Below, one piece after another: positions 19,394 to 28,206 of a stretch of DNA of 37,595 nt. The notes under the pieces were generated by a model, which saw only the letters and a program-made list of their open reading frames with translations, made no database searches and was not told the origin of the DNA. Source of the stretch: Actinomycetota bacterium (GTDB lineage Bacteria > Actinomycetota > Acidimicrobiia > Acidimicrobiales > Ilumatobacteraceae); NCBI GenBank assembly GCA_009698745.1, contig WLPO01000003.1, positions 1-37,595 on the forward strand, in the 5' to 3' direction. Position numbers and translations under genes: made by a program. Within the stretch, counting starts at the first letter, position 1. The number at the start of each line of letters is the position of its first letter.

Positions 19394-20846
19394 TGATCCA
19401 TCTGCATCGGTATTAGCAAATGGCATTCATGTCGTAGTGAAACGCGACTGTGCAACTTGCGTAATGGTTGCTCCACTGTTGACACAACTGCAGTTGTCAA
19501 ATGGAATCACGATTTATTCTCAAGACGATGCAGCGTTTCCAGATGGTGCCAGAGTCATTCACGACGCAGACTTATCGATCAGTTGGCACAACGACATCGA
19601 GACAGTTCCAACAGTCATCAAGATTGTTGATGGCAAAGAAACTGAGCGCATAGTTGGCTGGCTACAAAACGAGTGGGCAAATATGTTCAACTTGCCGAAC
19701 ATCGGTGATGGACTACCTACCCATCGACCAGGGTGTGGCTCGCTCAGTGTTGATCCCGACAAAGTAGACGCGCTGCGCGCCAAATTTGAAGGCTCGTTGC
19801 TTACTTCGCGAAGGGTCGATATCGCATCACTTGAAGACGAGATGGAAGCGCTCTTTGCACGTGGCTGGACGGATGGGTTGCCCGTAGTACCCCCCACTCA
19901 AGAGCGAGTGATGCGCATGCTGAGCGGTACTTCGCTCGCGCCTACCGACATTGTTGCAATTGCCCCACCGGATTTGGTCGCACTCACTGTTGAAAAGATT
20001 GCTATCAACGCAGTGATGGCCGGCTGCCTTCCCGAATATCTGCCATGGGTGATTGCAGCACTCAAGGCTGTGTGCACAGACGAGTTCAATATGCACGGTG
20101 TGCTTGCCACCACCATGCCGGTTGGACCAGTAATTGTTTGTAGCGGGCCAGGCTCTCGCGCAATAGGAATGAATAGTGGCGTCAACGTGCTCGGTCAAGG
20201 CAATCGCGCAAACATGACCATCGGTCGTGCAGTGCAACTCACCATCCGCAATGTTGGTGGTGGTCGTCCGGGCGAAATCGATCGTGCTGCTCATGGCATG
20301 CCTGGCAAACTCAGTTTTTGTTTTGCCGAAGACGAAGTGGGGTCTCCATGGACTTCACTCGCGGTCGCTCGCGGAGTCGCTACAGATACCGACGCAGTAA
20401 CCGTGTTTGCAGGAGAGGGCCCGCGCTGTGTCACCGACCAGCTCGCACGGACTCCGGAACAACTTGTTACTTCGCTTGCTGCCACTTTGCTCACTGTCGA
20501 GCATCCAAAACTTCCGCTTGCGTATGATGCGATGCTCGTCGTTGGTCCTGAGCATGCCCGTGTATTCGGAGATGCAGGTTGGAGCCGTGAGCGCGTCATA
20601 GAAGAGTTGCATGCGCGCTTACAACTCAAAGGAACCGACATCGTGCGTGGAAGTCATGGCATGGCCGAAGGCGTACTGCAAAAGTACGAACAACTCACAG
20701 TGTCAAAGTTTCGACCAAATGGAATCTTGCTTGTTCATGCCGGCGGTGGTGCTGGGTTGTTCTCCGAAATCATTGGTGGTTGGGCTAGCGGCGCCGTTGG
20801 CTCCGAACCCGTCACGCAACTCGTCACTAATGTGGGTATGCGATGA
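19386..20846 (+). CDS. thioredoxin/glutaredoxin-like domain fused to a large conserved domain (UGSC-associated partner)
   Basis: N-terminus HVVVKRDCATCVMVAPLL (CxxC) and VPTVIKIVDGKETERIVGW; then ALFARGWTDGLPVVPPTQERV ... DEFNMHGVLATTMPVGPVIVCSGPGSRAIGMNSG; TGA stop overlaps the ATG of the next gene (ATGA). Confidence 0.8.
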   Translation: MADDPSASVLANGIHVVVKRDCATCVMVAPLLTQLQLSNGITIYSQDDAAFPDGARVIHDADLSISWHNDIETVPTVIKIVDGKETERIVGWLQNEWANMFNLPNIGDGLPTHRPGCGSLSVDPDKVDALRAKFEGSLLTSRRVDIASLEDEMEALFARGWTDGLPVVPPTQERVMRMLSGTSLAPTDIVAIAPPDLVALTVEKIAINAVMAGCLPEYLPWVIAALKAVCTDEFNMHGVLATTMPVGPVIVCSGPGSRAIGMNSGVNVLGQGNRANMTIGRAVQLTIRNVGGGRPGEIDRAAHGMPGKLSFCFAEDEVGSPWTSLAVARGVATDTDAVTVFAGEGPRCVTDQLARTPEQLVTSLAATLLTVEHPKLPLAYDAMLVVGPEHARVFGDAGWSRERVIEELHARLQLKGTDIVRGSHGMAEGVLQKYEQLTVSKFRPNGILLVHAGGGAGLFSEIIGGWASGAVGSEPVTQLVTNVGMR

Positions 20847-21403
20847 CAACCACGACGTCAACCACAATTACAGTCCGATTTGTGCTCGACCCAACAAGCG
20901 AACGCAATCCATCACAACGCCAAATTCTTGTGCGACCAAGTTCGCTCACGGGGCTTACTGTCGGCCTGCTCGACATCTCTAAAGCCAGAGGTGATGTATT
21001 TCTCGATCAGTTAGAGCGCAGACTCGTCGGTGTCGGCGCGTCAGTAAAGCGATTTCGCAAACCAACTTTCACGAAACCTGCTCCTGTCGACCTGCGCCAC
21101 GAGATTGCAATTTCTTGCAATGTGGTTATCGAAGCGCTCGCCGATTGAGGCAGCTGCACGTCGTGCAGTGTGCACGACATCGTTGATCTCGAAACTCGCG
21201 GCATTCCGTCGATGTTCATTGCTTCGTCAGAGTTTCGTCAAGCAGCTATTTCCCAGTCCGTTGCACTTGGTATGCCAGACGTGCAGCGCATGTTTGTTCC
21301 CCACCCCATTCAAGACCGCACCGACGAGGAAATGGCTGCATACGCCGATCAGGCGTTTGAAGAAATTCTTGGCATGCTCACGGCTGCTGATACCACCCAT
21401 TAA
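20843..21403 (+). CDS. UGSC-family selenoprotein, 186 aa, in-frame TGA (21146-21148) read as Sec
   Basis: Frame-2 ORFs 20843-21148 and 21170-21403 join through a single TGA: ...CNVVIEALAD-U-GSC-TSCSVHDIVDLETRGIPSMFIASSEFRQAAISQSVALGMP...; no other stop in frame; SECIS-like hairpin directly downstream. Confidence 0.85.
21160..21178 (+). promoter_or_regulatory. candidate bacterial SECIS hairpin
   Basis: GTCGTGCA-GTG-TGCACGAC: perfect 8-bp stem, triloop starting with G, loop begins 20 nt after the TGA. Confidence 0.7.
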
Positions 21404-22349
21404 CTTGCGCAATCAGTCCGTCTTCCAAAAGACTTCGCACGATTGCCTCGCTGCGTTCAGGTTGTTCAGCTAACCCCATCACTTTTGCCGCATCGTTAAC
21501 ACGCACTGCGCCTGAGACCAATGCTTTCATCAATTTGCCGCGTGCCTGACGGTCAGATCCTTCGAAACGCGATTGCGGCTTGCTCGTACCAGCGGTCGCA
21601 GGTGCTGGGTCAGCACCACCATGTGTGTTCCACTTACATTCATTACGAATAACACAACTTTCACATTTCGGCGCACGGGCACTACACACCGTTGCACCAA
21701 AGTCCATCATCACCTGATTCCATTCCCACCCAAGCCCTTCAGGCACGATGGCATCAGCGATCAACTGCACTTCTTTTTTGCCGAGGACTTTGTTGTTCAC
21801 TCTTGCAAGTACCCGCGCAACGTTGGTATCCACCACACCAACGTCGGCATGATCAGCAAAAGCCATCACTGCTCGTGCCGTGTAGTCACCAACTCCGGGC
21901 AGAGCCACAAGTTCTTCAAGCGTTGTAGGAACTTCGCCACCATGGCGCGAAACCATAACTTTTGCTGCTTCGTGCAAGTTGCGACAACGTCGTGGGTAGC
22001 CAAGGCCTTGCCAAATTTCTAATAACTCACCGAGCGCTACACCCGCACACACTGTCGGTGTTGGAAACTGCTCGAGAAACAAATTGAATTTGGGCACCAC
22101 GCGATGCACCTGAGTTTGTTGCGACATCACTTCACTCACCAGCACATGCCAGCGGTTATTGGTTTGCCGCCACGGAAAATCGCGTAACTGCGGAAGCCCC
22201 CAACCTAATAGCGGATCAACGATCTCGCCGATCTCGCCGATCGCAACGTTTGCGTTTATTGACCCCAGACGTCTTGACCGTCGTAAGGGCGATTGCGAGT
22301 TGGTAGTGCAGACCGTTTCCACACCATTACTCGGCGGCGGAAATAACAC
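21378..22349 (-). CDS. mutY: A/G-specific adenine glycosylase
   Basis: RDFPWRQTNNRWHVLVSEVMSQQTQ, LPGVGDYTARAVMAF HhH, C-x6-C-x2-C-x5-C Fe-S cluster (CSARAPKCESCVIRNEC); start codon uncertain, 5' end overlaps MaoC. Confidence 0.93.
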   Translation of the reverse strand: MLFPPPSNGVETVCTTNSQSPLRRSRRLGSINANVAIGEIGEIVDPLLGWGLPQLRDFPWRQTNNRWHVLVSEVMSQQTQVHRVVPKFNLFLEQFPTPTVCAGVALGELLEIWQGLGYPRRCRNLHEAAKVMVSRHGGEVPTTLEELVALPGVGDYTARAVMAFADHADVGVVDTNVARVLARVNNKVLGKKEVQLIADAIVPEGLGWEWNQVMMDFGATVCSARAPKCESCVIRNECKWNTHGGADPAPATAGTSKPQSRFEGSDRQARGKLMKALVSGAVRVNDAAKVMGLAEQPERSEAIVRSLLEDGLIAQVNGWYQQP

Positions 22350-22771
22350 ACTTCTTTACCGTCTTGGTTGAAACCTTTGGTTTCGACAGTGACGACGCCT
22401 CGATCATTTTTCGACTTCGACTCCTGCACATCGAGCACGCGGGTCTCCGCGTGAATGGTGTCGCCATGAAATGTTGGAAACTTGTGTTGCAGTGTTTCTA
22501 TTTCGAGGTTGGCAATCGCTGCACCACTCACATCGGGAACGCTCATGCCAAGCACCAACGAATACACCAGGTTGCCCACAACAACATTGCGACCCTGCAC
22601 GCTTTGCTCGGCAAACCAGTCATTCGTGTGCAGTGGATGATGATTCATCGTGATCATGCAAAACAAATGATTGTCTGCTTCGGTGATGGTCTTGCCCGGC
22701 CAATGCCGATACACGTCACCAACAATAAAATCTTCCAAACATCTGCCAAATGGGCGCTCGTGCGTTGTCAT
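22256..22771 (-). CDS. MaoC-family dehydratase (mesaconyl-CoA hydratase-like)
   Basis: DFIVGDVYRHWPGKTITEADNHLFCMITMNHHPLHTNDWFA hotdog-fold hydratase signature. Confidence 0.88.
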   Translation of the reverse strand: MTTHERPFGRCLEDFIVGDVYRHWPGKTITEADNHLFCMITMNHHPLHTNDWFAEQSVQGRNVVVGNLVYSLVLGMSVPDVSGAAIANLEIETLQHKFPTFHGDTIHAETRVLDVQESKSKNDRGVVTVETKGFNQDGKEVCYFRRRVMVWKRSALPTRNRPYDGQDVWGQ

Positions 22772-22820
22772 ATCAGTAAACGCTACCGATTTTTATCCAT
22801 GACACGAGAACTGGCTCGTC

Positions 22821-23993
22821 TCATATCGGAGTGTCATCAGCACTGGCTGAATACGAGCCCTTAAAGTCGGGTAACGGGAACTGCCCCGTGCGGTCACGCG
22901 GTGCGTAGTGCTCGGCCCAGTTGTATTTGTTGCTCGGATGCTCTGTTGCATCCACAGCAACTCTTCGGAACGATTCGAGTTTGCCCGTTCGATCCATCGC
23001 CCATGGGCCGATCCGCAAACTCAAATAGACAATTGCACCGACAATAAGGGGCATCCAATATTGCGCGATGCGATAGCTCAACACACCGACGGTTGCCACA
23101 CTTCGGGTCAACCCAAAACCAACGAGAGTTGGAATATAAATACCTTCAACAATGCCAAGCCCACCAGGAGTAATAGGCACGACGGCCATAATGTTGGCCA
23201 GCCCAAATGCAACAATCAGTCCGCGCAAGTCAACGTGTGCGCCGAACGCAAGCAAGAACACCCACAGCGCCGCCATGTCGAGCAACCAGTTGAGCAGTGC
23301 CCAAATAAATACTCGTTCTTTCAGCCCGCGTTCACGAGCAAGGCCTTGCAAACGAAAACCTAATTGACGTAACACGTCGGCTGCATGGTCTGGGTCTGTT
23401 CGCAACTTTGTTGCAATCCATTTGATGCTTCGCTCAGCACGACCCTGCCCGTCGATCAGACCAACAACAAGTCCAGTTGCCACCAACATCAAAATCACTC
23501 CAACAAGAGCAGCCGATCCGTAAGCCGCATTTACACCCCGACCGGGAATTGATGCAATCAGTCCGACCCACAAAACAAGATTGAGCACAACGGCAGAACC
23601 AAGACCTGCTGTTGCGAGTGCAAAGCCCGCGTCTGGCCCCGGCACTCCAGAGCTCGTGAGCAATTTAAATCCGAGTGCGCTGCTCGCCGCGTTACCGGCT
23701 GGCAAAACCTGGCTCACCGACTTGGTGCTCAACTGAATGCGAAAGAGTCGCCAGATCGAAATTGAGTGACGAGATTCACCGAGGGCCGCATGGGTCAATA
23801 ATGAGTATGCAAACAACGCCGCAAATTCAAGACCGAGACCGAGCGCCAGCAAACTGGGCCGCACTTGAGACAACTCTGTAAACGCTTTACCAAAGCCCGG
23901 TATCAGAGGCAGAACAAAGAAATAGATGATGATGGCGAAAATCACCCACTTGAGAGCTACGAGGGTCGACTTCAGTCCGCTCGGGAGTGCCAT
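22821..23993 (-). CDS. lysylphosphatidylglycerol synthase TM-region / UPF0104-like membrane protein
   Basis: Multi-TM; SVSQVLPAGNAASSALGFKLL and ANIMAVVPITPGGLGIVEGIYIPTLVGFG motifs; alternative TTG start at 24041. Confidence 0.85.
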   Translation of the reverse strand: MALPSGLKSTLVALKWVIFAIIIYFFVLPLIPGFGKAFTELSQVRPSLLALGLGLEFAALFAYSLLTHAALGESRHSISIWRLFRIQLSTKSVSQVLPAGNAASSALGFKLLTSSGVPGPDAGFALATAGLGSAVVLNLVLWVGLIASIPGRGVNAAYGSAALVGVILMLVATGLVVGLIDGQGRAERSIKWIATKLRTDPDHAADVLRQLGFRLQGLARERGLKERVFIWALLNWLLDMAALWVFLLAFGAHVDLRGLIVAFGLANIMAVVPITPGGLGIVEGIYIPTLVGFGLTRSVATVGVLSYRIAQYWMPLIVGAIVYLSLRIGPWAMDRTGKLESFRRVAVDATEHPSNKYNWAEHYAPRDRTGQFPLPDFKGSYSASADDTPI

Positions 23994-24062
23994 TAGTAAA
24001 TCGTAGGTGCTGAACGTGCCCGAGTTGCGCCTTGGACCCAAAATGTAACTAGCGTTTAGCGC

Positions 24063-25667
24063 ATGTCAAGCACAAGCGATCTCGCCCAAGCAGCTCAAGC
24101 AATCGAAAAAGCCAAAAAAGTTGTCGCGACAGGTGTCGCACATCTTGCATCTACTGGTGGACCTGATGTTCATCAACAACTTGCATACGATCTTGCGCAC
24201 TCTGCCGCCGCAGTAGAAACGGCGCGTTCAATGCTCGACTACGGATCAAAAGGTGAAACTGAAGCTCTACTCACTTGCGCATTCACTGCCGACATGATTT
24301 TTGAAGTCTCATCAAGACTCTTGGGCAGAGAGCACTTGTGGGGCATAGAGCCGCATCCACTCGAAGGCGCATACGACTTCATGGCAACTTTTCGTGATCC
24401 AGTATTTGTCGCGTCACTCGCAGAAAAATCTGGGCCACGACATCTCGATGATGACTTCGAAATGGTTCAAGACACCTTCCGCAGCTTTGCAAACAAAGTC
24501 ATAGCCCCACGTGCTGAGCATGTGCATCGCTTCAACGAAGATGTTCCCGAAGAAGTCATTGCAGGACTCGCAGACCTTGGCGCATTCGGTCTCTCTGTGC
24601 CTGCAGAATACGGCGGCTTCTCTGAAGGCGGCGATGGTGAATACATGGCTAACTGCATCGCAACCGAAGAACTCTCGCGTGCATCCTTGGGAATTGGTGG
24701 ATCACTCATCACACGTCCAGAGATCCTCACTCGCGCACTTGTCAACGGCGGCACTGAAGCACAGAAGAAATACTGGCTTCCAAAACTTGCAACCGCTGAA
24801 GTGATGGCAGCAGTTGCCGTAACCGAACCCGACTACGGCAGCGACGTTGCAAATATCAAAGTCACGGCTGTTAAAGCAAATAACGAAAAAGGTGAAGCCG
24901 GCTACGTCATCAACGGTGTAAAAACCTGGTGCACATTTGCTGCGCGTGCCAACGTGCTCATGCTTCTTGCCCGTACCGATCCAGATCGCACAAAGACCCA
25001 CCGTGGCCTCAGTGTGTTGATCGTGCCAAAACCCCTTGGCGATGCACACGGCTTTATGTTCGACCAGCCAGGCGGCGGCAAAATGGAAGGCCGCCCGATC
25101 GACACCATCGGTTATCGCGGCATGCACTCATATGAAATCGCTCTCGAAAATTGGTGGGTTCCAGCCGATCACTTAATCGGCGAAGAAGCGGGTCTCGGCA
25201 AAGGTTTCTATTACCAAATGAGCGGCTTCGAAAACGGCCGACTACAAACTGCAGCGCGCGCTGTCGGTGTGATGCAGGCTGCTTACGAAGCAGCACTCGC
25301 CTACGCCAGCAATCGCAAAGTGTTTGGTAGCAACATTTCTGAATATCAACTCACACAAATCAAACTTGGGCGCATGGCAGCCATCATTCAGGCTTCACGA
25401 CAATTCAGTTACGTCGTAGCCAAGTTGATGGGCAAGGGCGAAGGCCAAATGGAAGCGAGCATGGTCAAGGCATACGTATGCAAAGCGGCCGAGTGGGTCA
25501 CACGAGAAGCAATGCAGATCCACGGTGGCTTTGGCTACGCCGAAGAATATTCGGTGAGCAGATTGTTCGTTGACGCGCGCGTACTCTCAATTTTTGAAGG
25601 TGCCGACGAAACTTTGTGTCTCAAGGTGATCGCACGCAAACTCGTTGAAGAGTCTGGCGCTAAATAA
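24063..25667 (+). CDS. acyl-CoA dehydrogenase with N-terminal extension, methylsuccinyl-CoA dehydrogenase-like
   Basis: 534 aa; ACAD core (AVAVTEPDYGSDVANIKV, QIHGGFGYAEEYSVSRLFVDARVLSIFEGADE) with about 130 aa extension HQQLAYDLAHSAAAVETARSMLDYGSKGETEALLTCAF resembling Mcd as I remember it. Confidence 0.85.
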   Translation: MSSTSDLAQAAQAIEKAKKVVATGVAHLASTGGPDVHQQLAYDLAHSAAAVETARSMLDYGSKGETEALLTCAFTADMIFEVSSRLLGREHLWGIEPHPLEGAYDFMATFRDPVFVASLAEKSGPRHLDDDFEMVQDTFRSFANKVIAPRAEHVHRFNEDVPEEVIAGLADLGAFGLSVPAEYGGFSEGGDGEYMANCIATEELSRASLGIGGSLITRPEILTRALVNGGTEAQKKYWLPKLATAEVMAAVAVTEPDYGSDVANIKVTAVKANNEKGEAGYVINGVKTWCTFAARANVLMLLARTDPDRTKTHRGLSVLIVPKPLGDAHGFMFDQPGGGKMEGRPIDTIGYRGMHSYEIALENWWVPADHLIGEEAGLGKGFYYQMSGFENGRLQTAARAVGVMQAAYEAALAYASNRKVFGSNISEYQLTQIKLGRMAAIIQASRQFSYVVAKLMGKGEGQMEASMVKAYVCKAAEWVTREAMQIHGGFGYAEEYSVSRLFVDARVLSIFEGADETLCLKVIARKLVEESGAK

Positions 25668-25669
25668 AT

Positions 25670-26383
25670 CTAGATAAACGCAAGTAGTTCGTGCAGCGAA
25701 TGAATTCGCTCGCACGTTTCATGCGCACGGTGATCGTACGGGTCGAGCAATATTGGCACGAGCCCTGCATTTCGAGCACCACCAACGTCATTCACAAACG
25801 AGTCGCCTACATACGCGATGCGATCGTTGGAAATTCCTTTTCCGTTTAATAAGCGCAATGCGTCTGCAAATATCTCGGGGTGCGGTTTTGCCACCCCAAT
25901 CACATGCGAGTCGGTCACGATCTCTACAGGCACTCCTGCACCAGCCCCCACTTGGCAGATGCACTGATTGGCGAGCGTCGCCTCAACTTGACCGCTTGCA
26001 TTTGACACAATCCCAATCGGTAATCCAGCGAGATGCATCTTCCACAAAGCAGCAGCCGACTCGAGCAGTGGAAACCGCCACAAAAACGGCGAGAAGACAT
26101 TACGTAACCGAACAATCGCAGTATCAATATCTTTTTCTGCCACACCGGCGCTCAACGCGTATCCACGTCGGTATCCGTCCCAGCTAAACGCATCAATCGA
26201 TTTGCCTTGCTCTCGCTGAGCAATCGCATCTATCGCAGCCATGCCCGCGTAATGCGCTCGGGTCAGGCTTTCAATACTGCCGTCACCGCCAAGCGGACGA
26301 ATAACAGCACCGAGTGTTACTGGGTCAGGTAGTAAAAAGATGCCACCTGCATCAAACAGGATGGCGTCAAAACGTTTCGTCAC
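25670..26383 (-). CDS. HAD-superfamily hydrolase
   Basis: DAILFDAGGIFLLP, IGIVSNASGQ, GVAKPHPEIFADAL, IAYVGDSFVNDVGGARNAG. Confidence 0.93.
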   Translation of the reverse strand: MTKRFDAILFDAGGIFLLPDPVTLGAVIRPLGGDGSIESLTRAHYAGMAAIDAIAQREQGKSIDAFSWDGYRRGYALSAGVAEKDIDTAIVRLRNVFSPFLWRFPLLESAAALWKMHLAGLPIGIVSNASGQVEATLANQCICQVGAGAGVPVEIVTDSHVIGVAKPHPEIFADALRLLNGKGISNDRIAYVGDSFVNDVGGARNAGLVPILLDPYDHRAHETCERIHSLHELLAFI

Positions 26384-27321
26384 GCTTGTGGTGTGCGAGT
26401 GCGACCTGCAAGTTCACCGCGAGTGATGAACTTCAGAGCCATCTTGCGACTTGCTTCGTCGATCATCTCGAGACCAAACATCACGGCACCCTTGCCATCA
26501 GTTTCGGTTGCTTGGTTGTAAGCATCCAAAATCTGCCATGCCTTGTCAAACTGTTCTTGTGTCGGTGAAAACACGTCATTGAGAACATCTACTTGGTCCG
26601 GGTGCAACGCCCACTTGCCGTCGTAACCAAGTGTGCGTGTGCGCTTTGAATATTCGCGCAATGCATCATTGTCACGCACATGCAGGAATGGTCCATCAAT
26701 TACTTGCAAACCGTTTGCGCGACCAGCCATCAGAATCTTGCTGAACACGTAATGAAAGTGATCTCCTGGGTAATCCTCGATCTGCACGCCACCGGTGAGC
26801 ACAGGCATTTCCATGCTTGCCGAAAAGTCTGCTGGTCCAAAAATAATGGTCTCGAGACGAGGGCTTGCCTCACAAATCTCTTCGACGTTGATGAGTCCAC
26901 GAGCAGTTTCAATTTGCGCTTCAATTCCGATGTGACCAACTGGCAGTCCGCTTGCAATCTCTACTTGTCGCAGCAACAAGTCTGCAGCCACAACCTGTGC
27001 AGCATTTTCAACTTTCGGCAACATGATTTCATCCAGACGATCTCCTGCATTACCGACTACTTCCAAAATGTCGTAGGCAGTCCACTTGGTGCTCCAGTCG
27101 TTGATGCGCACGCACAAAACCTTGTTGCCCCAGTCGTTTCCGCGAATCGCACTGACAATGCGGGCGCGGGATGCTTCTTTTTCTTTTGGTGCAACTGCAT
27201 CTTCAAGATCCAAGAACACCATGTCGGCATTAGTGCCAGGTCCTTTGTTCATCATCTTTTCAGATGAACCAGGAATTGCGAGACAGGAACGGCGTGGGAG
27301 GTTGCGTGAGCGTAAAGACAT
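26380..27321 (-). CDS. HpcH/HpaI-family CoA ester lyase (malyl/methylmalyl-CoA lyase-like)
   Basis: RSCLAIPGSSEKMMNKGPGTNADMVFLDLEDAVAPKEKEASR, GIEAQIETARGLINVEEI, FGPADFSASMEMP, GKWALHPDQVDVLNDVFSP. Confidence 0.9.
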   Translation of the reverse strand: MSLRSRNLPRRSCLAIPGSSEKMMNKGPGTNADMVFLDLEDAVAPKEKEASRARIVSAIRGNDWGNKVLCVRINDWSTKWTAYDILEVVGNAGDRLDEIMLPKVENAAQVVAADLLLRQVEIASGLPVGHIGIEAQIETARGLINVEEICEASPRLETIIFGPADFSASMEMPVLTGGVQIEDYPGDHFHYVFSKILMAGRANGLQVIDGPFLHVRDNDALREYSKRTRTLGYDGKWALHPDQVDVLNDVFSPTQEQFDKAWQILDAYNQATETDGKGAVMFGLEMIDEASRKMALKFITRGELAGRTRTPQA

Positions 27322-27331
27322 GGCTCTCAGG

Positions 27332-28168
27332 CTACATCGCGCTTCGTACCAGCATCTCGGTGGACGCTGGGCATTCCCCAACAAAATTCGGCACGTTATT
27401 TTGCCCGTTACTTTGCTCTGTATTTACTTCTATATCTGAAACACCCGTAGGTCCAATAAAGCGCCCCAACAGTTGCCGAGAAACCACATCTACATCGCTG
27501 CGCCACGGTGCATCGGCATCCCGATTGGCCAGCTTCATCGCATTCCATAATTCGATCGGCAGTCGCGTGCCAAGCCTCGTCACAGTCCACGCCGATTTGT
27601 TCTCACAATATGCAAGTGCTGCAACTGCATGTGAGCCTCCGATACTCAGCACTTCGGTACCACCGCAACCAAGTGCATCAATTATCACGACATCGCTCAT
27701 CTGCACACCGATTGCTGCATGCTCCAATGTCACGCCCTGCACTTCAATATCAAGTCGTTCAAGTGCATTAACCGCGGCATCACCGGTGCCAAACGAGTCG
27801 ACGATGATTGCGCGACAATCGCCGCGCCGGGCAATTGCTTCGAGTGCTGTCGGATTCCACCCAACAATGCACACAGTCGCATCTGCAGGCAATGCGTCAA
27901 CCAAATGATTTGTGGTTGCGTCTGCGTCCATGAGGTCACTTAACTCTCGAGCCTTTTCAAAAGGTTCGGCCGCAGCAAGCACACTTGCACAGAGCCACCA
28001 CAAAGGCGCACAAGTTGGGTGTCGCTCAACAATTCGGCGAGCCGCAAGCACCAACCCTGCAGGCTCAGACCGCAGACCACGAAGGGCCTGAGCCGTTTCA
28101 TTGACAAGCGAAACAGGGTCTGCCCCAGTGGCACGTGCCACATACCGCAGATGCTCAATCGGGTGCAT
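27332..28168 (-). CDS. IF-2B alpha-subunit-like / conserved actinobacterial protein
   Basis: LVLAARRIVERHPTCAPLWWLCASVLAA..., SDVVIIDALGCGGTEVLSIGGSHAVAALAYCENKSAWTVTRLGTRLP resembles the IF-2B/ribose-1,5-bisphosphate isomerase fold. Confidence 0.55.
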   Translation of the reverse strand: MHPIEHLRYVARATGADPVSLVNETAQALRGLRSEPAGLVLAARRIVERHPTCAPLWWLCASVLAAAEPFEKARELSDLMDADATTNHLVDALPADATVCIVGWNPTALEAIARRGDCRAIIVDSFGTGDAAVNALERLDIEVQGVTLEHAAIGVQMSDVVIIDALGCGGTEVLSIGGSHAVAALAYCENKSAWTVTRLGTRLPIELWNAMKLANRDADAPWRSDVDVVSRQLLGRFIGPTGVSDIEVNTEQSNGQNNVPNFVGECPASTEMLVRSAM

Positions 28169-28206
28169 TTCCCAAACGATAGTGCCGACTTGCTACCGTC
28201 AATTGT

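Noticed and set aside
21146-21148. TGA as a simple stop or a pseudogene-causing mutation
   Set aside because: The frame is open on both sides, the residues across it form the known UGSC motif, a SECIS-like hairpin follows, and the upstream gene is intact and coupled. Sec decoding is the better explanation, though it needs selA/B/C/D in the genome.
22222-22250. Short repeat GATCTCGCC near the mutY 5' end
   Set aside because: Only about 2.7 copies of a 9-bp unit encoding GEIGEI; likely coding coincidence.
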